Assembly (NCBI GenBank): GCA_910578035.1 | Contig: CAJTOB010000085.1 | Span: forward strand, 1-5,725 | Origin: an uncultured Muribaculaceae bacterium | GTDB lineage: Bacteria; Bacteroidota; Bacteroidia; Bacteroidales; Muribaculaceae | DNA length: 5,725 nucleotides | Direction: 5' to 3' | Shown: piece after piece, positions 1-5,725 of the stretch | Position numbering within the stretch: the stretch's first letter is position 1 | Layout: each line of letters begins with the position of its first letter | Notes under the pieces: model-generated | Told to the model about the DNA's origin: nothing | Seen by the model: the letters and a program-made list of their open reading frames with translations, nothing else | Database searches by the model: none | Made by a program: the position numbers and the translations under genes

Positions 1-1441
1 GGCCAAGGGTTATGACTGCAAAGTCGGCAGTCTTTGCAAGGTTTCTGATTGCGGCCTCGTCGATAGTAGGTTCCTGCGCCGGAGGGGCTGTGTACCATTT
101 TTGTTCAGGATCGCGGTTGCAGCGATTGCGTGCAGTCCAGTATCGCGTGTAGCTGTTATACAAATCGTCGAGGCCCTTTTCAACGTCATAGCCTGCGTTT
201 TTGAGCCCGTCCGCCATGTTCACCACATAGGGCTTTACAACATTACCTGACCCGGTGCCCCCTGCCATAAAATCGTAGGAGTGGAGCCCGAAAAGAGCCA
301 CACGTTTCAGGGTGTCGGGCAGAGGTAAGGTGGTGTTTGAATTTTTCAGCAGGACCATGCTTTCGGCTCCGGCACGGCGGCATACCTGCGCATGCGCTTT
401 AAGGTCGGGGGCGTCGCTATATTTATATTGGCGGAAATGAGGTGTCTTCACTATGTAGGCGAGCATTCGCTCACACGCTTTGTCGAGGGCGGCAACAGGC
501 AGACGCCCGTCGGCTACCATTTCTTTGATGTCGCGAATCTGCACTTCGTAGCCCGGCTGGAGATTATCTATGCCGGCTTTAATCTGTTCGGCAGTGTTGC
601 GTTGTTGTATCCAGTCGGTCATGACAATACCGTCGAATCCCCATTCGTCGCGCAGGACAGTAGTGAGCAATTCGTAATTCTCTTGAGTATAAGGTCCGTT
701 GAGACGGTTGTACGAAGCCATCACAGTCCAAGGCTTGGCCTCTTTAACAGCAATTTCGAATCCTTTGAGGTAGATTTCACGCAGAGGGCGCTGGTCTACG
801 ATTTCATCTACTTCGGTGCGGTTGGTCTCCTGACTGTTTACTGCATAATGTTTCAGCGATGTTCCGACACCGTTACTCTGAATGCCGTTTACGAACGCTG
901 CGGCAATCTTTCCGGTCAGGAAGGGGTCTTCCGAGTAATATTCGTAGTTACGGCCGCAAAGAGGGGAGCGCATTATATTCATGCCCGGAGCAAGAATCAC
1001 ATCACAGCCGTACTCCAGAATTTCATTTCCCATAGCCTTCCCCACTTCTTCTACAAGAGCACGATCCCAGCTGCATGCAAGTGAGATACCCGACGGGAAG
1101 CCGGTTGCATAATAATCTTTCTCATTGTCTTCGCGTCTCACAACAACCGCTCCGGCCGGACCGTCTGCCAAAGCCGTGGGAGTAATTCCTAATCGGGGAA
1201 TTCCCTGGGTATAACCGGAAACACTTGGCTTTATGAAACGCACGAATTCTTCGGGATTGTCATATCCGCCAAAAGTATAATCGTTGCGCCCGGTGACAAG
1301 GCGGCCTTTTTCATCGAGAGTCATCTCCGCCACGATTTCTTTGATATTGTTTTCGCTCAGTTTGGGAGCCTGTGCCGAAGCCGGTCTGGCGGCTGCTAAG
1401 GTAAGCATGGCGAGTGTGGCGATTTGCAAATTTTTTTTCAT
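1..1441 (-). CDS. Secreted GH3 beta-glucosidase-type glycoside hydrolase, N-terminal 480 residues (C-terminus outside window)
   Basis: Retaining exo-glycosidase of family GH3, expected to cut terminal beta-linked glucose or a similar sugar from oligosaccharides in the periplasm. I translated the frame by hand from the ATG at 1441-1439 and it stays open to the window edge. Residues 1-23 form a signal peptide (MKK start, Leu/Ala-rich core, ASA before Gln24). The GH3 N-domain barrel covers about residues 40-330. It shows ADGPAG with Asp93 in the substrate pocket, the KHY motif at Lys197-His198, and MTDW with the likely nucleophile Asp276. The GH3 C-domain begins near residue 357 (AGAESMVLLKN). 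The window ends just after a strand reading FAVITLG, shortly before the loop that normally carries the acid/base Glu, so that residue cannot be checked. The gene lies downstream of the other GH3 on the same strand but behind a terminator and its own promoter-like element. It is divergent from its neighbour, not a recent duplicate. The exact substrate cannot be told. Confidence 0.95.
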   Translation of the reverse strand, partial: MKKNLQIATLAMLTLAAARPASAQAPKLSENNIKEIVAEMTLDEKGRLVTGRNDYTFGGYDNPEEFVRFIKPSVSGYTQGIPRLGITPTALADGPAGAVVVRREDNEKDYYATGFPSGISLACSWDRALVEEVGKAMGNEILEYGCDVILAPGMNIMRSPLCGRNYEYYSEDPFLTGKIAAAFVNGIQSNGVGTSLKHYAVNSQETNRTEVDEIVDQRPLREIYLKGFEIAVKEAKPWTVMASYNRLNGPYTQENYELLTTVLRDEWGFDGIVMTDWIQQRNTAEQIKAGIDNLQPGYEVQIRDIKEMVADGRLPVAALDKACERMLAYIVKTPHFRQYKYSDAPDLKAHAQVCRRAGAESMVLLKNSNTTLPLPDTLKRVALFGLHSYDFMAGGTGSGNVVKPYVVNMADGLKNAGYDVEKGLDDLYNSYTRYWTARNRCNRDPEQKWYTAPPAQEPTIDEAAIRNLAKTADFAVITLG

Positions 1442-1464
1442 AGTAAAAGTGATTGTTATATACA

Positions 1465-1472
1465 CAAAAGTA
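1465..1472 (-). promoter_or_regulatory. Bacteroidetes-type -7 promoter element for the first GH3 gene
   Basis: On the minus strand the octamer TACTTTTG matches the Bacteroidetes -7 consensus TAnnTTTG exactly. It lies 23 nt upstream of the GH3 ATG, which gives a short leader of roughly 15-20 nt, normal for this phylum. No good TTTG-type -33 element sits at the usual 19-21 nt spacing. The promoter may therefore be weak or activator-dependent. The palindrome at 1491-1517 falls where that element would be. Confidence 0.5.
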
Positions 1473-1490
1473 CATAACAGGCAAGGTTGT

Positions 1491-1517
1491 GAGGTCTATA
1501 AATGATTAATAAACCTC
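1491..1517. promoter_or_regulatory. Imperfect 27-bp palindrome, candidate operator upstream of the first GH3 gene
   Basis: The left arm GAGGTCTATAAAT (1491-1503) and the right arm ATTAATAAACCTC (1505-1517) are inverted copies matching at 11 of 13 positions around one central base. The element starts 18 bp upstream of the -7 octamer, so it covers the -33 region where an activator or repressor commonly binds. No regulator family can be assigned from the sequence. A small transcript hairpin is an alternative, but the AT-rich arms make that weaker. Confidence 0.4.
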
Positions 1518-1540
1518 CAAAATATCACAAAGAGGGTGTG

Positions 1541-1594
1541 AAAAAAGTGAACTGCTCACCGTTTTTTTTCACAAAACCCGGAAAAGCAGTTCAC
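1541..1594 (-). terminator. Intrinsic terminator after the 749-residue GH3 gene
   Basis: Read on the minus strand, GTGAACTGCT (1594-1585) pairs perfectly with AGCAGTTCAC (1556-1547). Six T residues follow at once (1546-1541). The 28-nt loop can pair further through CCG/CGG and TTTT/AAAA, which would lengthen the stem. The hairpin begins 40 nt after the TAG stop of the GH3 gene, so it should end that transcript and separate it from the next GH3 gene. On the plus strand no T-tract follows, so it appears one-directional. Confidence 0.8.
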
Positions 1595-1634
1595 AACCTT
1601 AATCAAGTTTAACTAACCATACTTTAATCCTTAT

Positions 1635-3884
1635 CTATTCTGAATCTTCCCAAGTTATTTCGTTTTTCACGGTAACAGGAATTTTTGCAGTGATATTGTC
1701 GGACGATGTTCCGATAAGTATTTCAAATTTGCCGGGTTCTACAGTCCAGAGTTTTGTCTCCGGATTATAGAACGCAAAAGCGCGTTTGTCGAAATCAAGA
1801 GTCACGTCCTTGGTCTTTCCGGGCTCTATGCTGATTTTCCTGAATGCTTTGAGTTCTTTGATAGGGCGGTACACGCTACTTTTAAGGTCGCGCACATAGG
1901 CCTGGACAACTTCGGCGCCAGTACGGTCGCCGGTATTGGTTACGGGAATAGTCACCGACAGGGCTCCTTGTCCGTCGAACTCTTTGCCGGAGGCCACAGG
2001 CTCGCCAAGTCTGAAAGTTGTATAGCTCAGACCATGACCGAACGCAAAGTTGACATTGCCTTTGCGGAGTTTATCGGTATAGCGGTAGCCCACGTCGAGC
2101 CCTTCTTTATACTGCACGTCGCCGTTAACTCCGGGATACATAAGACTGTCGCCTTTGGCATGAGCGGCATAGTCGGTAAGTTTCTTTGCAAAGGTCATAG
2201 GCAATTTGCCCGAAGGATTTACGTCGCCAAAAATCACATCGGCGATAGCGTTTCCAGCCTCCGAACCCACATACCAGCCCTGAACTACGGCAGGCACTTT
2301 GTCGAGCCACGGCATAGCGTAGGCATTGCCCGTAAGAGCGACGACTGCGGTATTGGGATTAGCCTCCACAAGAGCTTCGATTACTTTATTCTGATTGTAT
2401 GGAAGCGCAAAATCCGTGCGGTCGCTGCCTTCGGCGTCCTGATGGTCTGATTTATTAAGGCCGCCTATGAATATAACCATGTCGGCGTCTGCGGCCGCTT
2501 TCACGGCGTCAGATAAAAGCTGTTCGGCAGAGCGGTCGTCTTTAAGGTTCTGGCCGGTTGTGACACCGTTATATTCGCCGGTGACATCGCCGACATATCC
2601 TCGCTCATAGACAACCTCGACATTCTTTTCGGCGCCCTTGGCGCGCAAGCCGTCGAGAGGAAGTGTCTCGCGCTGTACCTTGAGCGACGACGAACCGCCG
2701 CCGACAGTCATCATTTTTATGGCATTTTCACCGACTACAAGTATTTTTTTGACGTCCGAAGCCACCGGCAGGAGTTTGTTGTCGTTCTTCAGCAGTACAA
2801 TGCCTTCTCCGCCAATACGGCGGGCAGCCGCATAGTGCTCGTCGCTGTTCAGGGAGCCGTAGGGGCGGTTGCGGTTCATTTCAGTGCGCATTATGAGGCG
2901 AAGCACTCTTTCGGCCTTGTCGTTGAGGTCTTTCATCGGCAATTTTCCTTCAGCGATAAGCTTTTCGTAGGGCTTTGCAAGATAGTAATCATCGTAAGCG
3001 TTGCTTGCGCCCCAGTTGAGACCGTTGGTCCATGAGCCGAACTCCATGTCGAGACCGTTTGAGGCAACTTTCTCGGTATTGTGCACTGCGCCCCAGTCGC
3101 TGATTGCCACACCGTCGAATGCCCAGTCGCCCTTCAGGATGTCGAGCAGAAGTACCGAATTCTCGCAGGCATGGTCACCGGCATATTTGTTGTATCCGGG
3201 CATTATAGACCAGGTGCCGCCTTCGGTTACGGCAGCTTTAAAGCCGGGGAGATATATTTCGTGGAGTGTACGGTCATCGACAAGCACGTTGACATGGTCG
3301 CGGTCTACCTCCTGATTGTTGAGCGCATAGTGTTTGACGCACGCTGCAACGCCATTATCCTGCACGCCCCGTACGTAGGGCACCACCATTACAGAGGTAA
3401 GATAGGGGTCTTCGCCCATGTATTCGAAATTACGGCCATTCAGAGGAGTTCGATATATGTTTACGCCCGGGCCAAGAAGTACATTCTTGTTGCGGTAGCG
3501 GGCTTCTTCTCCTATCGACTTTCCATAGAGCTGTGCCATGTCGGGATTCCAAGTGGCGGCAAGGCACGTCAGAGCGGGGAATGCCACGCATGAATCGTTT
3601 GTGGCGCCTGCCTGATCCCATTCATCCCAAAGCACGTCGGGCCGTATTCCGTGTGGGCCGTCGGTGCACCAAAGACCGGGAATGCCGAGCCGCTGCACAC
3701 CAGGCGAGCTGAATTTGCTCTGGGCGTGGATAATGGCTATTTTTTCAGCCGTTGTCATTCTTGATAAAGCATCTTGCACTCGTTCTTCTAAAGGCTTTGA
3801 ATCGTCGAGATAGACGGGTGTTTGTGCCGTTATCGAGCATGTGGCACAGAGCATCGCCCAGGCCATTATTTTAGTTTTGACCAT
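1635..3884 (-). CDS. Secreted GH3 beta-glucosidase-type glycoside hydrolase, complete, 749 residues
   Basis: Retaining GH3 exo-glycosidase, probably releasing glucose from beta-linked gluco-oligosaccharides in the periplasm; linkage preference is not readable. Residues 1-21 form a signal peptide probably cut near ITAQ. It contains two Cys but no convincing lipobox. The GH3 N-domain covers about 32-333. It shows TDGPHG with Asp75, GRNFEY at 150-155, Lys184-His185, and ISDW with the nucleophile Asp263. The GH3 C-domain covers about 360-570, with EGSDR at 485-489 giving Glu485 as the likely acid/base. FGHGLSYTTF (615-624) leads into a fibronectin-III-like domain at about 655-728 (GAEVVQAYV, KELKAF, YN, PG.FEI). 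Length and domain order are normal for the family and every expected catalytic residue is present. The ATG at 3884 comes 5 nt after the TAA of the upstream fragment. No strong Shine-Dalgarno sequence is visible, as usual in Bacteroidetes. A terminator follows the stop codon. Downstream lies a second GH3 gene in the same direction. Confidence 0.97.
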   Translation of the reverse strand: MVKTKIMAWAMLCATCSITAQTPVYLDDSKPLEERVQDALSRMTTAEKIAIIHAQSKFSSPGVQRLGIPGLWCTDGPHGIRPDVLWDEWDQAGATNDSCVAFPALTCLAATWNPDMAQLYGKSIGEEARYRNKNVLLGPGVNIYRTPLNGRNFEYMGEDPYLTSVMVVPYVRGVQDNGVAACVKHYALNNQEVDRDHVNVLVDDRTLHEIYLPGFKAAVTEGGTWSIMPGYNKYAGDHACENSVLLLDILKGDWAFDGVAISDWGAVHNTEKVASNGLDMEFGSWTNGLNWGASNAYDDYYLAKPYEKLIAEGKLPMKDLNDKAERVLRLIMRTEMNRNRPYGSLNSDEHYAAARRIGGEGIVLLKNDNKLLPVASDVKKILVVGENAIKMMTVGGGSSSLKVQRETLPLDGLRAKGAEKNVEVVYERGYVGDVTGEYNGVTTGQNLKDDRSAEQLLSDAVKAAADADMVIFIGGLNKSDHQDAEGSDRTDFALPYNQNKVIEALVEANPNTAVVALTGNAYAMPWLDKVPAVVQGWYVGSEAGNAIADVIFGDVNPSGKLPMTFAKKLTDYAAHAKGDSLMYPGVNGDVQYKEGLDVGYRYTDKLRKGNVNFAFGHGLSYTTFRLGEPVASGKEFDGQGALSVTIPVTNTGDRTGAEVVQAYVRDLKSSVYRPIKELKAFRKISIEPGKTKDVTLDFDKRAFAFYNPETKLWTVEPGKFEILIGTSSDNITAKIPVTVKNEITWEDSE

Positions 3885-3889
3885 TGTTA

Positions 3890-4099
3890 TTATTCTTTCA
3901 GTTGGATAGCATTTATATAGTCGTTGTGTTTAAGCATGTTGGCTGCTTTGGCGTTTTCGACGTAGAGGCGAAGCAGTTCTTTGGCTTTCTGCTCGGAGCA
4001 GAGCTTACGGGCCTCGCGTATTTCTGCGTATGAGCCGCGGGGCGCTTCCACAAAAGCCACGAGGTCCTGCCCTGGTTGCCACCGAAGAGAAGGTCTCCG
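3890..4099 (-). pseudogene. C-terminal remnant of an unidentified protein, fused to the broken sensor gene
   Basis: A minus-strand frame, one step off the propeller frame, is open from about 4099 to a tandem TAA TAA starting at 3892. It reads as plausible protein for about 60 codons. From near 4068 it gives QDLVAFVEAPRGSYAEIREA, then a charged, helix-like tail with EQKAKELLRLYVENAKAANM and ending NAIQLKE. The competing frame over the same bases is rich in Arg, Pro, Ser and Thr and looks like out-of-frame translation, so this frame is probably the real one. There is no convincing start codon or full domain, so this is the tail of a longer gene. The stop lies only 5 nt before the GH3 ATG, the spacing of an operon partner. 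I do not recognise the family; it does not resemble the AraC-type end of an HTCS. Confidence 0.55.
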
Positions 4100-5295
4100 T
4101 TACTATCTTTTATAATTGTCGAGATACAGTCCTCGTTATAATAAGAATAAGTATCTGTATGGGGATTGTACCTGGTTATATCGCCATTAATGCCACCCAT
4201 CCATATACATCCGGTAGAGTCAGCTGCGATTGCGAACACACATTCTGTGGCAATGCCCGAAGATTCTCCCGCTTTTTTCAGTGGCATGTGGCGTACCAGA
4301 CCGCTCTCCTTGTCTATCACGCTGACGCCATTGCCATAGGAACCGACCCATATTTTTCCACGGTCATCCTCGGTCACAGTAAGTATCACATTTGGAGTAT
4401 AACCCTTGTTGACAAGATAGTTTTGCCACTCCCCGGTTTTATCTGAGCGCCGGCTCAGGCCTTTGTCCGTGCCAATCCAGTAATCTGAATCCGAATCTTC
4501 GAACACTGCATTGGCATAATCGGAGAGAAGCGATGAGCCTCCGTTGCGCTTGGCCCGGTAGTGAACAATCGAATGAGAAAAAGGCGGGATATATGTTATT
4601 CCGCTGTGGCTTGTAGCTATCTACAGACCCTTGTTTCGGTCTACGTGCACATCTGTCACGGTATTGCCACTAAGAAATGGCCCTGCCGACTCCTCGTCGG
4701 TGTAATGACGCATCGCATTGCCGCTTTGGCAGTCAATCAGATATACACCGGCACCATCGACGCCCAAGAGCAGGCTGTCTTCGCCTGATTTAGTCAGGCA
4801 ATTGACCGGCAGTGACGGTATGTCGACAGATTTCGGCTCAACCCGGGTATCGTTCGGGTCTACTATATAGGCCCCTCCTGAGAATGTGCCGACAAACAGT
4901 TTGCCCGAAGCCTCTGCAAGCGATTTCACATACATATTTCGGGTACCTCTGAGAAGATGTGTCTGGAAACCGTCGGATGGCTCCATATAATACACCCCGG
5001 CCTCAGTACCTGCATAATAGCCGCCTTTAGCCGCCGGCTCTATAGAGGTGACAAGAATGTCGTCAAGGGCAAGATTCTCGGGCTGCATATCTTTGCGAAG
5101 CAGATAGATACCCTTGTTGGTACAAGCTAATATTGAACCATCGGACAAAAAAGTAAAATTATATATCTTTATGCCCGGATCTGTGAAATCGAATTCCTTT
5201 ACAAAACAATCAGAATTACGGTCATAACGATATACGTCGCCGGGCATCTGGGCAACCCATAGGACACCTTGCTGTAATATATGACACAATACCAC
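4069..5295 (-). pseudogene. Broken HTCS-type sensor: beta-propeller repeats only, with an internal amber stop
   Basis: The frame encodes about ten blades of the two-component-regulator propeller kind. These include GVLWVAQMPGDVYRYD, GIYLL, YYAGTEAGVYYM, LFVGTFSGGAYIVD, YWIGTDKGLS, IWVGSYGNGVSVID, IWMGGINGDITRYN and LLFGGNQG. In Bacteroidetes hybrid two-component systems such repeats form the periplasmic sensor for a glycan breakdown product, followed by a YYY domain, a membrane helix, a kinase, a receiver and an AraC-type domain. Here the first blades and signal peptide are missing: a stop lies at 5296-5298 and AT-rich non-coding DNA lies beyond it. The frame is cut by a TAG at 4621-4623 but continues for about 184 codons after it with good propeller sequence. 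It then ends inside a blade near 4069, where the unrelated C-terminal fragment takes over. The missing halves are not elsewhere in the window. The gene cannot make a working regulator. Confidence 0.88.
4621..4623 (-). other. In-frame amber codon (TAG) in the propeller sequence, probable Trp-to-stop mutation
   Basis: The residues on both sides read NKGL-stop-IATSHSGITYI. In these propellers the motif is G-x-x-W-I-G/A-T-x-x-G, so the stop occupies the conserved Trp. One G-to-A change turns TGG into TAG. The reading frame is identical before and after the codon, so this is a point mutation and not a frameshift. The 749-residue GH3 gene ends with TAG as a normal stop, which argues against a recoded genetic code. 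Confidence 0.85.
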
Positions 5296-5324
5296 CTAAT
5301 AATCAGCTATTTATAATATTTAAG

Positions 5325-5343
5325 GTGTACGAAAAGTGTACGA
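5325..5343. repeat. Direct repeat GTGTACGA twice, 11-bp period
   Basis: GTGTACGA occurs at 5325-5332 and again at 5336-5343, separated by AAA, so the copies are about one helical turn apart. A further ACGA follows at 5349-5352. Two copies on the same DNA face are typical of a dimeric regulator binding site. It lies about 175 bp upstream of the plus-strand gene and about 30 bp beyond the truncated end of the sensor gene, so it could be a relict operator. No regulator can be named. Confidence 0.4.
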
Positions 5344-5431
5344 TTGAAACGATTTATGGAAAATCAAATAAAGGTGATTAGCAATTTTTAAGAGGCGTTT
5401 GTTTTATTTAATTGACTTTCTTTCGATGGAT

Positions 5432-5456
5432 TTTCCGAGGATTTGAGGCTCGGAAA
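5432..5456. repeat. Perfect 8-bp inverted repeat, hairpin or operator
   Basis: TTTCCGAG (5432-5439) and CTCGGAAA (5449-5456) are exact inverted copies around a 9-nt spacer. No T-tract follows on either strand, so it is not a clear intrinsic terminator. It ends 23 bp before the -7 element of the plus-strand gene, which suggests a protein-binding site in the upstream promoter region. Confidence 0.4.
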
Positions 5457-5479
5457 CACCGGCATTGAGAAAAAATCGT

Positions 5480-5487
5480 TAATTTTG
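5480..5487 (+). promoter_or_regulatory. Bacteroidetes-type -7 promoter element for the divergent membrane protein gene
   Basis: The octamer TAATTTTG matches TAnnTTTG exactly and lies 32 nt upstream of the ATG at 5520, giving a leader of roughly 25 nt. A convincing -33 TTTG at 19-21 nt spacing is not present, so the assignment rests on the -7 element and its position. Confidence 0.5.
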
Positions 5488-5519
5488 CAGTCGGATTTAA
5501 GCCAATCAATTAAGGCTTT

Positions 5520-5725
5520 ATGGCTAAGAAACAATATAGTAATCATAACATGAATTCGACACATAAAAAGGCGGCAAAAATCATTGGTAAAGTCTTACTT
5601 GCAATTGTGGGACTTGCATTACTTGCGTTTAGTGGATTGATAGTCTATTTCAAATGGTTCTATTCATCTGACGACATGGATACGAAAAGTTACTATGTTA
5701 ATTCTTTGCCATTGTCAAACGATCA
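5520..5725 (+). CDS. Membrane-anchored protein of unknown function, first 68 residues
   Basis: An ATG at 5520-5522 opens a frame that stays open to the window edge. Residues 1-20 are polar and basic (several Lys, Asn, His). Residues 21-43 form one strong hydrophobic helix (IIGKVLLAIVGLALLAFSGL and onward). The sequence then turns polar (SSDDMDTKSYYV). The basic start followed by one helix fits an N-in, C-out inner-membrane anchor with the main body in the periplasm, or an uncleaved signal sequence. A second ATG at 5550 (Met11) is an alternative start that would still keep the helix. The gene runs opposite to the GH3 genes behind its own promoter-like element, so it is probably not part of their operon. 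I do not recognise the family from these residues. Confidence 0.75.
   Translation, partial: MAKKQYSNHNMNSTHKKAAKIIGKVLLAIVGLALLAFSGLIVYFKWFYSSDDMDTKSYYVNSLPLSND

Larger units (their letters stand above)
5296..5519. other. Non-coding AT-rich region between the broken sensor and the divergent gene
   Basis: This 224-bp stretch carries stops in the minus-strand frames I examined near the sensor end and shows no propeller-like or signal-peptide coding that could be the lost sensor N-terminus. It contains a tandem direct repeat (5325-5343), an 8-bp hairpin (5432-5456) and a probable promoter for the plus-strand gene. I see no tRNA, no insertion-sequence end and no terminator with a T-tract in it. 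Confidence 0.6.

Noticed and set aside
392..1084. Plus-strand 230-codon open frame over the first GH3 gene
   Set aside because: It lies wholly opposite the GH3 N-domain, which carries the clear KHY and TDW motifs. The plus-strand translation shows no recognisable domain, so it is a shadow frame.
3081..3593. Plus-strand 170-codon open frame over the second GH3 gene (also 1968-2450, 2638-3315)
   Set aside because: All are antisense to the complete, well-conserved GH3 gene and show no recognisable domain.
1..3884. Recent tandem duplication of the two GH3 genes
   Set aside because: Side by side, the barrels share motifs but differ at many positions and in signal peptides and C-domain loops, so they are old paralogues.
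3913..4068. Continuation of the propeller frame from 4068 down to the stop at 3913
   Set aside because: After LLFGGNQG the frame turns into Arg/Pro/Ser/Thr-rich sequence with no blade motif, while the neighbouring frame reads as normal protein. This stretch is out-of-frame translation.
4506..4623. A separate gene starting with GTG at 4506
   Set aside because: Propeller sequence continues without a break upstream of 4506 in the same frame up to the TAG at 4621-4623, so the GTG is an internal codon and not a true start.
4621..4623. Recoded TAG (alternative genetic code or readthrough)
   Set aside because: The 749-residue GH3 gene here ends in TAG as a normal stop, the expected residue is Trp and not Gln, and the sensor gene is damaged at both ends as well.
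5432..5456. Intrinsic terminator in the divergent intergenic region
   Set aside because: The 8-bp stem has no T-tract on either strand and no gene ends next to it; an operator or hairpin is more likely.

Overview
The window looks like a polysaccharide-utilisation region from a Bacteroidales genome, perhaps Muribaculaceae or a relative. The evidence is two secreted family-3 glycoside hydrolases (GH3), the ruined sensor of a hybrid two-component system (HTCS), promoter -7 elements of the Bacteroidetes form TAnnTTTG, and start codons without a clear Shine-Dalgarno sequence. The lineage call is inference from gene content and style, not from a marker gene.

Layout. (1) Positions 1-1441, minus strand: the N-terminal 480 residues of a secreted GH3 beta-glucosidase-type enzyme. 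The window edge cuts it inside the second catalytic domain. (2) 1442-1634: a compact intergenic region. It holds an intrinsic terminator for the upstream gene, an imperfect 27-bp palindrome, and a -7 element that probably starts the first GH3 gene. (3) 1635-3884, minus: a complete 749-residue secreted GH3 with the three-domain layout (GH3 N, GH3 C, fibronectin-III-like). (4) 3890-4099, minus: about 60 in-frame codons ending 5 nt before that GH3 gene. They look like the surviving C-terminus of an unidentified protein. (5) 4069-5295, minus: about ten beta-propeller repeats of an HTCS-type sensor, without its N-terminus, its kinase half or its DNA-binding half, and interrupted by an in-frame TAG where a Trp codon is expected. 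(6) 5296-5519: AT-rich non-coding DNA with a tandem repeat, a small hairpin and a probable promoter. (7) 5520-5725, plus: the start of a divergent gene for a membrane-anchored protein I do not recognise.

How it fits together. The two GH3 enzymes would release glucose or related sugars from oligosaccharides in the periplasm. The HTCS would once have sensed an oligosaccharide and switched on neighbouring genes, but here it is clearly dead. The simplest history is a deletion that joined the middle of the HTCS gene to the end of the gene that used to precede the 749-residue GH3, together with loss of the 5' end and a point nonsense mutation. The GH3 genes remain intact as far as visible, so they must be expressed from other signals. 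No SusC/SusD pair, RNA gene, CRISPR array or insertion sequence is visible. I see no convincing new biological system; the main point of interest is the decayed regulator beside intact enzymes.
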